From NCBI RefSeq assembly GCF_034190915.1, contig NW_026947489.1, positions 61,690,001 through 61,754,000 on the forward strand: a stretch of 64,000 bases of DNA. The letters run 5' to 3'. This stretch comes from Cavia porcellus (lineage: Eukaryota; Chordata; Mammalia; Rodentia; Caviidae). The translations under genes were made by a program, and so were the position numbers. Shown piece after piece: positions 26,129 through 35,900 of this stretch (position 1 is its first letter; every line of letters starts with the position of its first letter). The notes beneath the pieces are model-generated. The model was given only the letters and a program-made list of their open reading frames with translations. It was not told where the DNA came from and did no database searches.

Positions 26129-27167
26129 CTCAGGTTACCAATCCATTCCCAGTAGTTTTCCGCCAGAGGACAGTAGGACCAAGTGGAGCGTGGCATCATT
26201 GTGAACCCACCTGCAGTGGCCCCAGGACTCTTTGGGCCCCACACAGGATCTAAACATCACCGCAGCAAGATGAGTTAAAATGGCCTCAAGGGTTACCATG
26301 GCATTTACAGTCAGAAGTATTTCCTGGCCTCCTATGCACAGACAGGGTATCCAACTGCCCCAACCATGCAGTGGGACAATGAGTCCTTTCCAGTCTCTCC
26401 ATGGCTACTTGTCATGGGCGCCAGCAGGAGGAACAGCAGGTACTTCGAGTTTATGATGTGGCACCTGGTGTGCTCTTCATTTTTAGTGGGTGCTGTTATC
26501 TGTTCTGCCACCGTCTGAGCTTTGGTAGGAAGCAAGGTTTACCTCAGAAATCAATGGGAGGACTCAGCATACACAGACCCATCTGTCTGTTTGTGACAGC
26601 TGTCACCCAGCCCCTGAACATGATGCTATCCCTGGAAACAGGTGCCATGCTCTCCTGGACCAGGATATGAGCTGTGAGGGTTGAGGACCTCGCACTGCAC
26701 TGGACAGTAAGCAACCAAGAGTCTCAGAGTGAAAGATGTATCTGCTCTCTACTGCATTTAACTTCTGAGGAGGAAAGTGTGCTGAGATATTTCAAAGCTC
26801 CTGTTCAACATTTTTGAATAAGGTACTTCCAGGATCTACTAAGAATTTAAAGCATCTGTAACAATCCATTCACTGGGAAGCTCACAGTGGGAGAGGACAC
26901 CCTCCTCCCCATGACGCCCATGCAACACCAAGCCTGCAGGGTGGACATCCACCTGGCACCTGGAATGCAAACCCAGCCGCACAAGTAGTGAGAAAGATGT
27001 GTGGAGAGCACCGTGGGTGCAGAGACCACGGAGCAAAAAGTACGGGTCAGAAGTACCAGGAGCAGAGAACTGCTGGAAGGCTCCCTTGGGCTGGCTATGT
27101 GCTCAGATGCCCCAGGGCTTCTCCCCATGACACTCAACACCTGCATGGAAAGCACTAGCGCTGAGGT

Positions 27168-27312
27168 GTTTATTTATTTTTATTTATTTTCAGACATGGC
27201 ATCTCACTATGTTGTCCTGGGTGGCCCTGACTCCAGGGATCCTTTGCCAAGTGTTGCTCCACCTCTCTCTCCAGTGGTTGGGACCACAGGTGAGCAGCAC
27301 CATGCCTAGCTA
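27168..27312 (-). mobile_element. B1-like SINE, diverged
   Basis: A TTTATTTATTTT run (antisense tail) is followed by CATCTCACTATGTTGTCCTG, GGTGGCCCTGACTCCAGGGA and GGGACCACAGGTGAGCAGCA, a diverged antisense Alu/B1 monomer. Confidence 0.75.
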
Positions 27313-28784
27313 CTCTCATTCTAAAGAAGAGAGACTGAACTGGAGAAATTGCCCTCCTTGTCCAGGATCCTTGTAGCAGCAAACTTCCAAGAGAGACCCA
27401 GCCAGCCATTCAGCTCACAGGAGGCTGGCACTCAGGGCAAGTGGGAGCAGGGGCAACTTGTGCCTGTGGACTCTCTTGCAGGTTCTTCCTGCACAAGGAT
27501 GAGTCTGCACCTACAATCTCTCCATCATGCATCTCTGCAGTTCCTCGTACATCAATGCTATCACCTATTTCCTGAGATCAGGCTGAGAGTTGCAGGCTGT
27601 GGGCACCGCTCCCACTGACCTGCTTCACGTCTGTGTTCAGGAGCCGAAGCTCCATGAGTCTGCCATGTTACTTGCTCAGTTGCAGACAGTTTACAATGTA
27701 TCTGAAATTTCACTAAGAGTTAAAGAACCACAATGAAGATGCACTCAACTTGGAGATAAACTCCAGATGAGATGTTATCAGAAACCAATGGATGAAATGA
27801 GGTTTCCTTGGGATCCACTCCTTATCCCAGCCCTCCCACCTGCCATCCCAGCTGGCTAACCCGTGGGCATCCTCCTGTGGTAAGCAGTGTGGAAGAAGGC
27901 GCTCAGAAGGGGCAGCCACTGCCTGCATCTGCTTCCTCCACTTCCTCCTCAGAGCATCAGGGAAGAGCCCGTGACCACCTGTGCCCAGAGCCAGTTCCCC
28001 GGAGACTGACAGCATTGCCACAGCTCTTGTGAGCAATGAACAACCACCAGCTCCTACAGTAGGTGCGGAACTCCACAGTCTAACAACTCAGTTTCTCAAC
28101 ACCAAGATGACCATAAGCTCATTCATTTCTCTAACTTTAAAAAAATGCAGAGAGTTTAATAAAAATCTAAGTGGCTGTTTTTACAGAATGCGGCCTCAAG
28201 GGACCATGATCCTGAGTGCACATGAGGCTGGTTTGTACCTGCATGCTAAGTCAGGTAGCCGCTGTGTGAGGTGATCCCACCATAGCTTCCTTCCAGTCCT
28301 CCAGATGTCTGTGAAGGGCTCTTCCCTGGACAGCTCCTAAGCCTGGGCTCCAGGCCCACTTACTGCCACCTGGGGGGCCTTGATGACCACAGAGGGGCTC
28401 TGTGCATTGTTGCTGCTCCACCTCTCAAGACCAGGAGGCCCTCAGAGAGAAGCCCTCAGCACCAAGCCCATGACCAGGCTCTGAAGATGCCCAGGATGGT
28501 GGTCAGTGTGCTGTGGATGGGGATAGGGCAGGTTTGGGGGCACTGAGCTGAGGACAGCCCCAGGCTGGGCTGCAGTGCAAGGGCCCAAGGAGTGACTCTT
28601 CCAAGAGAGCTCCAACAGAAGGGCAGCCTCAGGGAAAATAGGTAGCCTCAGGCCCCATACATTGATGGGATCTCCTGGACTACACTCTGCAGTCAGACTG
28701 GACATGAATGCCCAGTGTGGGTACTGCAAGCTCTGACATCACAGCTGCCACCCAGCACCCAGGACCCACAGGTAACCTCATCTC

Positions 28785-28995
28785 ACTCACATTTACATAT
28801 GCACACATGTGTGTACACAAATAGACACACTACACACATATACACATACATGTGTGCAAACAAAACAGACATCACACACACTACACATAGATATAACACA
28901 TATAATACACATAGACACACCACATGCACACCACAGAGATACTTCTTGCACACATACAGGCACACCTGTATAAGCAATCACCATATAAACATGCA
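28785..28995. repeat. CA/TA-rich simple repeat tract
   Basis: About 200 bp of interrupted CACA, TACACA and CATACA words with alternating purine and pyrimidine over much of its length. It gives spurious open frames on both strands. Confidence 0.8.
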
Positions 28996-29666
28996 TCATC
29001 CGCCATGTACCCATGCCTGCTTGTAGGCCACACACACCATCTATTAAGAATACAGCCTCCAAAATCAGCAGCTGTCCCATGTGGAGACCCGTGAACTCCA
29101 CATGTGCGTGCCCTGAACTTCTGCAGGCTGTGCTCCCCTTGTCCTGCCTGTGCCCATCTCTGGGGAGCAGCCCTGGTTCTTCTCTCCCTCTTCCCCTCTT
29201 TCTCCAGGAACAGCCCAGCTCCTTAGGACTAGAGCAACAGTGATCCCGTGTGTGTGCCCTCTCTACACAGGACAGGGAGGACCTCTACCCCTGGGGCTTC
29301 TGTCTCACTCGGACAGAGTGTGAGCAGAGACAGGGACAAAGACAGCAATGTGTGAGTCCTCTTCTAGGCTAGTAAGAGAGAATCCTCAGGAAATGGGGTT
29401 AGAAGGCATTCCTGGGAAAGCCAGCCTTGTGTCTGCCAACCATCATTTAAAATCACGTGGCCACTGGCCTGAAACCAGTCTGAAATTCCAATTTGGTTTT
29501 GGTGACCATCTAAGGTTTGAGCTCACCTATAAAAGTCTCTCTGCTGAGTGTAAGTAAGGACTAAAATGTATAATAGGTATTGCAAAATAGAAAGACAATG
29601 TTCAAATGGGAAGAGGAGGAGGGCTGAATGGAGGGTAGAGAAATGGAGGAGAAAAGAATCAAGTTA

Positions 29667-29762
29667 GGGCCTGGGGGTTTAGCTCAGTGGCACAAGCACC
29701 TGCCTGGCAAGTGCAAAGTTGTGAGTTTGATCCCTGGTATCAAAAAAAAATTAAAAAGATAA
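29667..29762 (+). mobile_element. ID-like tRNA-derived SINE, full length
   Basis: The body begins GGCCTGGGGGTTTAGCTCAG, with an A-box-like TTTAGCTCAGTGG and a B-box-like GAGTTTGATCCC, and ends in an A-rich tail. It is flanked by a perfect 15-bp direct repeat, AAAAGAATCAAGTTA, at 29652-29666 and 29763-29777, the target-site duplication of L1-mediated insertion. The intact duplication suggests a fairly recent insertion. The flanking sequence may itself be an L1 3' end. Confidence 0.92.
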
Positions 29763-30317
29763 AAAAGAATCAAGTTACATCATGTACATGTACAAATTTT
29801 CTATGATGAATGTGATCATTATGTACCAGTGAAATCTGATTGTTAAAAAAAGAAGTCAAACTCCCTCAGCCTCAGAGTGACATGCGTCCCTCTCGGATGA
29901 GCATGGTACCATGCACAGCGGGTCTTCCAGGGCCAAGCCCTGAGCCAGAGTCTGAGCCGCCATAGGTGACAGCTGAAATACAACAGTTTTCTTCCTACAG
30001 AGATACAGCTGAGCAGGCTCACGCAAGTTCCATACACACAAGTGCACATGTGCACACTTACACGCACACACCCTCAGGACACCACTTGTGGATGACCAGA
30101 CTCTCAGACACAGCACTAGGCATCAGCTCACCAGCAGGGAACCAAGGAAGTGGAGCTGGCCAGCTTCTGTGATCACACTCGCTGCACCCAGCCCTCCTTC
30201 TCGAGCATAGGCTGAGATGAGAGGAAGAGCACCACGTTTCGGTGGGGTGCACTGCCCTCTGAAACGCCACTCGGGCCCTGCTATTTGGGTCATGGGAGTG
30301 AAACAGACAAAGATTTG

Positions 30318-30530
30318 GAGGGGTTTTTTTCCCCCTGGTTCTGGGGATTGAACCCAAAACCTTGACATTGAGCAACATCCCTAGCCCTATTTTAATTGCT
30401 TATTTGAGAGAGGACTTCTTTAAATCGCTAAATTCCCTGGACTGGGTTTGAATTTGAGATCCTCCCTCCCCAGCCTCCCAGAGTGATAGGATTGTAGGTG
30501 TGTTCCACCATACCCCACGGCTTCAGCAGT
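30318..30530 (-). mobile_element. Composite SINE, B1-like plus ID-like, inverted
   Basis: The plus strand shows an antisense ID-like part first (CTGGGGATTGAACCCAAAAC, then GAGCAACATCCCTAGCCC), directly followed by an antisense B1-like part (CCTCCCCAGCCTCCCAGAGT, then GATAGGATTGTAGGTGTGTT). In its own direction this is B1-like then ID-like, the order of the composite at 54.6 kb. Confidence 0.7.
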
Positions 30531-30864
30531 TTCAATCAGCAAGGAGCTGGCACCAATCTTAGCTCTCCGGGCACCTGCCACGAGTTACACCAGTGCCCAG
30601 CCTTTGCCCAGTCCCAAAGGTTCTTGTGCGGCAGTTTTGGGCCAGAACCAGGGAACCAGAAAGGGCTGTGAAGCTCTGGTTTGGTTCACTGTACTCTGAA
30701 CACCATTGTAGAGCTGTCGGCACCGGGGTCCGAAGCACCTGGCTGCTGCCCATGCCTGAGATTTTGGACACAGCAGACATTTAAAATAAGATCATCTCCA
30801 GTCTCTACGGGGCGCCCTCCCAGTAGCATCCTGGAGCACCAGGAGATGAGAGCCCTATACTTAC

Positions 30865-31244
30865 TCGCTGCCTGTCACGATGTAGCCAGGCTCCTCGACC
30901 TCAGAAGGCCTGGCTTCCAACTGCAGGCCTTCACCTAGCGGGCCCCACTGTCCTGTCTGGGGGCTCTGAGCCTCCTGAGGTGCCTCTGGATCCCAGTTCT
31001 GGAGTCTCCCAAGCCCAGCGACCCTGGGTTCTGCCTTCAGATTCTCTGATAGGTCTTTGGAGTATGTTTGGCTCTTCACGTTCTCTACCCCAACATCTTC
31101 TTCCTCTGAAGACAAGGAGGCCACAGATTCCTCCGATTTCTTGATCTCTGTTGGGAAGGCCTGCTCCGGGGGGAGCTCTCCAGGCAGGAGTGGGGACCTA
31201 TGGTCCTGCAGGATATCTCCAAGTCGGACACTCAGGTGACTGGC
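30865..31244 (-). CDS. PTPRN2: PTPRN2 coding exon E (acidic, dibasic processing region)
   Basis: This 380-bp exon follows the acceptor CTTTCTTTCTGCCAG and ends in AGCGA followed by the strong donor GTAAGT. It reads 126 codons from phase 0 and leaves two bases (GA). In order: ASHLSVRLGDILQDH (residues 1-15, human VHRLSATLGGLLQDH), LLPGELP (19-25), a dibasic KK (35-36, human RKK), SLSSEEED (43-50), the strongly conserved VENVKSQTYSKDL (53-65), a variable stretch, then GLQLEARPSE and GYIVT (120-124). In phogrin and IA-2 the luminal domain is cut at dibasic sites in this region during granule maturation, so KK is the candidate site (inference). The Ser-x-Glu runs fit secretory-pathway kinase targets. 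The region is strongly acidic. The acceptor two codons downstream (GCCAG) is a possible alternative. Confidence 0.95.
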
Positions 31245-34200
31245 CTGGCAGAAAGAAAGCTCTCATGAGTCACTGTGCATTAGCGAGGATGGCCCAAGCT
31301 GAGAAAGAGGGGGAAATTTGCATTAAAGTTATACCTGTGGGGTCACAACAGACCACTTGAAAGAAAACCCCGGGACTCTCTCCCTGAACTCTCTCTAGGA
31401 GAGTCACTGCAGCCTGATGCGGAGTGGGGGGGACTATGCTTAAGAACCACCTATCCATGCCCCACCCTTCCTGAAGAACCTGACTGTGCAGTTGGTTTGG
31501 CTCTACAGAATCACCAGGTGTGATCTCGAGGCCCCGCCTGACCCTCAGACAGACAGCAGTCATAACTGATTGTAGTGATGTGGGCAACAGGGAGCATCTG
31601 TGTGCAAGCCAGTTCCCATGGCTACGTGCTGACCATGGACAGAGCCTCACCCGAGGACTGTGCCTCACAGGACCCAGCTGTCATATGGCTTTCAGAGAAG
31701 CACGGAGGTGACTGGCAGACAGAACCTGCACTCAGGCCTCACTGGTGTCGAGGCTGCAGTCTCCCACACCGGGGGGATCTGGGGTGCCTCTTCGGGCAGT
31801 GATAGCCAGAGTCTTCTGCTATTGCCAGGATGTGGTCCTGAGCACGAAATCATGTCACTAAGGTTCCATTAGCCAGAATGGGGGTCAGATTTGCCTGTAG
31901 GACTGCTTTACCAAGTGTATTTGCCTAGGAAATTGAGAAGGGCCATGAAGGCATTCAGCCTTTTTTGACTAAAGACCATATGTGACTCCTTGTGTTTTCT
32001 TTTTCTGAATATTTAAACAGAATAGCGGTCACTGACAGTGTCCACTCATATTTGCATCCTAACCACGTGGGTCTGTAGCATTTAAGTTGCTGACCAGACC
32101 AGCCAATGTTGCTAAACCAAAGGAGAAAACAATCTCCAGGGCTGGGGTTTCCCCAGGAGGAGTGGAGGGGCCACTGAACCTCCAACACCCAGTACCTGCT
32201 GTGAGGTAGCTGTGCTGGGTCTTGGCCACTCCATGGTGGAGCTCGGACAGGGAGCAGCGCTCTCTGAGGCTGTGGCTTTGGAGCCACCAGCCTGAGGTGC
32301 TGCCCTCAGCCACTGCCAAGCTCTCTGTCCCTTCCCACATTTAGAAACAGTTTCCTGCTCTCTTCTTCTTAATCACTCTAGTAGAGTCTGCCACTGCTGT
32401 GGGGCTTAAAATGCTTCTAGTCCTTGCCAGCAGGCACTGAGCCATGAACCACTAAGACAATCTGTTGAGAGGCTTAGCCATGATTCTTTTCTCCACTCCA
32501 AAAACAGTATCACAGAACCACATAATATCATTGTCATTGTGTGTGATCTGGCTGGGGCAATCGTAAGGCTTGGTAAGTGAGAAAAGTCTCTAACATAGGA
32601 AAAACAAATGCATTAACAAAGTGATGGGCGAAGCTGATGACATGAGTTGCTATCCTGATGGTGTGTCCAGGGCCCCCTCATAATGCTGGGACAACCCCAA
32701 GCTTGGCTGTACTGGTGGTCTTGGCCACACATGGTGACCAGCACTTGACCAGTGACCAGTGCCACTGAGGAGCTGCTGGATTCCATTTTAACTCATTGAC
32801 ATTTGGGCTGACACCGCCATTTGGGAGGCTGCTATGCTCATAACTGCAGGCCTCTGCAGGACATGCCCTGATCCTACCCCAGGCACGTAGGCTGCATCAT
32901 GACTGTGACATATGTGTGCAGAGAAACTGAGAGAATATTGGAGTACTTGTTTGCATTACCTGTATTTCTTATGTTTCTACAGTGTGTAAAAATTAGTTTA
33001 TAATCTGAAAGTGGCCATTATTATGTACTGATTACATACATTTTGCATGTACTCTTTCCATCTTTCTAGGTTAGGGACCATGAAGTCTTCTTCCCTGCTT
33101 TTCCTAGGGGTGAACTCTATGTTTCACAACTGTTCTAAACCTTGAATAAGAGGATCACAACACAGCTGAAAGTGAGCCCAGCACACAGGGGCTTTGTCTT
33201 ACCTCACTGGAGCCTGGGCTGCTGTCCTCCCATGCTCTGTCACCTGGAACAGACAGAAGTGTCACCACAACCTTGTCAGCATGAACAGTCTCACCAAAGA
33301 CAGGTGTGATGGTCAGGGCCCAGTCTCATCCATGAAGTGAACCGTTCTGTCCACAGCCCCGGACAGCATCTTGTAAACCAGGAGCGAGGGACTCACAGCT
33401 GAGCAGGCCAGAAGTTAGCCAAGGAGTGTGCTTCCTAGGGCCCAGGGCCAAAGTCACCTTCACATTGGCCCCCACAGAGCCTGCTATACCACTCCAGGCA
33501 CGTCAGGGAAATGTACAGTGAAGCATCCAACTCAACTGCCTCACAGTTTGGAGGACCCCACTACCCTGATTTGGGTGACCCCTCTGCAGCTGATGTTTCT
33601 CTAGGTGAATGCCCTGCCTTCAACACTCAGGGATGTGCGACCTGCTGCACACCTGCCAGCCCCTATTCTGCCACCCTTTAATAGCATAGCTGCCTGGTGC
33701 AGCACCTTGCCATGTGGCATCTGCTGGCTTCTCTTGTGCCCTCCACCACCACCAGGCAAGATACCCACTCTGGGAAGGCCCACCCCACTAGCAGGGAAGG
33801 GGCCTTGCCGTATCTCCTAGGCACTAGCCATGTGCGGGCACTGAGTGGGCTACACCCTTGACCAGATAGGCCTGAGGGCCCTGTATCAATGTGGGCGAGT
33901 GGCTGCCCCCAGCAGCATGGAGTGGCTGTGGAGGGGGTGAGCTCTGTGAGCCAGAGGAGCTTTGTTATTCAAATATCTGGCAGTATCCACTCATAGCAGG
34001 ATCCAAACTAAAACCCTCTAGTCCTTCCTGCTTTCCTAATCCCGAGCCTCAGCACAGAGGAACAAAAGCTGCTCACAGAAGGCAATCTGCCCTTCAACCT
34101 CGCTGGTCCAGCAGGCTTAGTCTGTTAGGAAAGCTTTTAGAGGCAAGAGTTCCAACAAATGAAAATCATCACTACAAATCCCCTCTTCCCGGCAGAGACC

Positions 34201-34294
34201 GTGCCGCGGCTGGGAGCAGCATCTCTCCAAGCTGCCCCAGCCTCCTGCCCTCCCCACACCATCCCAACTGCAGATACTATGGGAATGAGGTCAC
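31245..34294 (-). other. PTPRN2: Introns flanking micro-exon D
   Basis: The intron from exon C to D is about 1.05 kb (33244-34294) and that from D to E about 1.96 kb (31245-33202). I see no interspersed repeat that I can name in either. Stretches around 32,930-33,080 are AT-rich. Confidence 0.7.
33203..33243 (-). CDS. PTPRN2: PTPRN2 coding micro-exon D (41 bp)
   Basis: This short exon lies between the acceptor GTCTGTTCCAG and the strong donor GAG followed by GTAAGAC. Two bases join the G left by exon C to make a Gly codon, then 13 codons read DRAWEDSSPGSSE and end in phase 0. The exon was found from its splice sites and confirmed by phase: joined to exons C and E it gives LQGD...SSEASHLSV, which lines up with human LRGD...YQEVHRLSA. 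The human segment between these anchors is, from memory, about five residues longer and carries an Asp run followed by RLYQE; neither is present here. At 41 nt, skipping it would shift the frame. The main doubt is whether a second small exon carrying the acidic run exists nearby; I did not see one. Confidence 0.75.
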
Positions 34295-34504
34295 CTTGGA
34301 GTGCAGCTTCCCGGCCTCCCAGCAGCTCCTGTGGCTGTCCCTCAGCTCCTTGCCTGGTGATGGCCTGGCCTTCTGCTGGACGTTCATCTTGCCTCGCAGA
34401 ACTGGCCATCATATCTGCCATCCCCTCCATCCCAGCTGGGGCCTCCTGCTCTGCACCAGCCTGCTGCCTCCTCAGATCCTTCAGAAGACTCTGGACAAGC
34501 ACTT
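34295..34504 (-). CDS. PTPRN2: PTPRN2 coding exon C (luminal linker)
   Basis: This 210-bp exon begins after CTGTGTCCAG and ends at CTCCAAG followed by GTGACC. Two bases complete the codon left open by exon B, 69 codons follow, and one base (G) is left over. The early motif QSLLKDLRRQ matches human TLLKDLQRQ, and GMEGMADMMA matches the human GMAELMAGLM region. The remainder is a low-conservation, glycine-, glutamine- and alanine-rich stretch ending REAALQ, where human has KATLR. The donor is weak at position +5 (C instead of G). A GTAT site 18 bases downstream (about 34276) would stay in frame but gives the wrong phase for the next exon, so the GTGACC donor is preferred. The intron to exon D is only about 1 kb. 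Confidence 0.88.
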
Positions 34505-35419
34505 CTGGACACAGAAGGCACAAAGACACAGTGGGTTGAGCTGTCCTAAGGACACGAGGGCAACTGGACCACAGGGTGTTGGTGTCATTGATGGTGAAAC
34601 CCAGGGTGCTCTGGACAGGGTCAGGGCAAGCAGCAACCCAGAGTAGGACAAGCTTTTTGTCCTGGCTGGGAACAAAGGGTGGCCTCTGGGGAACCACCTT
34701 CAAGACTGGGCAGGAACAAGCCATAAGAAGCTGCTTCCTTCTCATCTGGAGAGTATATCACAGGCCTGAAGGAGAGCACAGAGCTCAGCACCCCACTGGC
34801 CTGTGCCACTGTGGACAGAGTCAGCTGCCATTTCCCCTTAGCACATTAGGAGAGAGCTCAATGGAAGCCTTGGGCAACATGGCTGACCCACCCCATGTAT
34901 AGACGGCAGCCCAAGAGTCAGTAAGAGAGGGGAAGCTCAGGGTGTTCCCCATGGCAGTGGCACAGACCAGGCCCCCATGACAGCAGGGGGATGTAGTTCC
35001 CCTCACGCAGCAGCTGGAGTTCAGTAATGGAACTACAGAAGTCATTTGTCTAATCAAGAGACCCACTCCTCATTGAGAGCTGGGAACTGGAGGTGGGAGG
35101 CCTACAGCCATGGAACATCCAGACCCTTCATTGGCGTCCTGTCTGTGTCCAAGCCTCTGCCCTCCACCCCTGGCAAGGCTGGATGGTGTGACTGAGGATC
35201 TTCACTGGCCATGTGGCCGAGTGAGAAGCCTACTGGAGAGGAGACAAGCCTGGGCCGCTGAACTCATGAGGCTCGCAGTTGGGCTGCTGCAAGGAGGAGC
35301 CCAGGAGGAGGTGGCCACTGGGGCCTTTGGAGGCTGCAGCTTCCAGGCCAGCCTCTTCCCTTAGGCTCTGCTTCTTGTCCACCACCAAATGGGCAGCTTT
35401 GCCCCACCAGGCACTTCCA

Positions 35420-35550
35420 CCATAACACTTCTGTCTTGGATCCAGACAACAATGGACTCAAATCTTTAAACCATGAGCTGCATAAGTTGGGGTATAGGGT
35501 ATTTTTCCCAGCAATGGGAGAAATGACCAACCCTGACAACTCTAGCCATT
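35420..35550 (+). mobile_element. LTR 3' end, diverged (MaLR-like)
   Basis: AATCTTTAAACCATGAGCTG, then AGTTGGGGTATAGGGTATTT and CCCAGCAATGGGAGAAATGA resemble the end of a MaLR-type LTR, more decayed than the copy that follows it. Confidence 0.4.
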
Positions 35551-35604
35551 CACCCTGTGTTCAGATCGTGTCATGTTTATGTCCAGGGGCCTCCACAAGC
35601 CTCA

Positions 35605-35900
35605 TGCAATCATGGATGCTGGTTTGTTGTCTAGCACTTGTACTGGTGGTGTGAGTGCTACACCTGCCCAAGGGTGGAGCCAGCATACAGTGTAGGTGGG
35701 AAGAAGGTGTGTTTCTCTTTTGCCAGTTTGCAACTTGCTGTTTGCAGCTAGCCGAGAATAGCAGCCCGCCATGCCACCCTGCCTTGCAGCCAGCTGAGTA
35801 TGGACTGAAACCTAAACTTGTAAGACATAAACCTTTCCTTCCCTAACTTTGGGAGTCAGGTATTTTGTCTCAGCAATGAGAACAAAGGAACCATGACAGA
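35605..35900 (+). mobile_element. LTR, MaLR-like, 3' part
   Basis: TGGTTTGTTGTCTAGCACTT near the left, then CAGCTGAGTATGGACTGAAA, ACATAAACCTTTCCTTCCCT, AGTCAGGTATTTTGTCTCAG and CAATGAGAACAAAGGAACCA. The same series recurs at 41.2 kb and, more distantly, at 46.9 kb. It is an old retroviral-type LTR with no internal genes. Confidence 0.65.

Larger units (their letters stand above)
23895..30864 (-). other. PTPRN2: Intron between exons E and F
   Basis: About 7.0 kb. It holds the 16-copy CA-rich minisatellite (25441-26128), a B1-like SINE (27168-27312), a CA/TA-rich tract (28785-28995), a complete ID-like SINE with target duplications (29652-29777) and an inverted composite SINE (30318-30530). 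Bases 24720-24890 carry decayed sequence resembling the minisatellite unit. 26130-27160 and 27320-28780 look unique. Confidence 0.8.

Noticed and set aside
25454..26253. Open frames rich in His, Thr and Cys on both strands
   Set aside because: They arise from the minisatellite unit lacking stop codons and have no splice or homology support.
29663..29745. A possible tRNA gene, given A- and B-box-like words
   Set aside because: The A-rich tail and flanking target duplication show it is a tRNA-derived SINE, and a cloverleaf is not preserved.
34276..34282. Alternative donor (GTATCT) 18 bases downstream of the exon C end
   Set aside because: It would leave phase 0, which cannot join exon D without a frameshift; the chosen site gives the conserved Gly-Asp junction.
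33891..34646. A 251-codon plus-strand open frame
   Set aside because: It overlaps PTPRN2 exon C in antisense. The minus-strand reading matches a known protein with correct splice sites; the plus-strand one does not.
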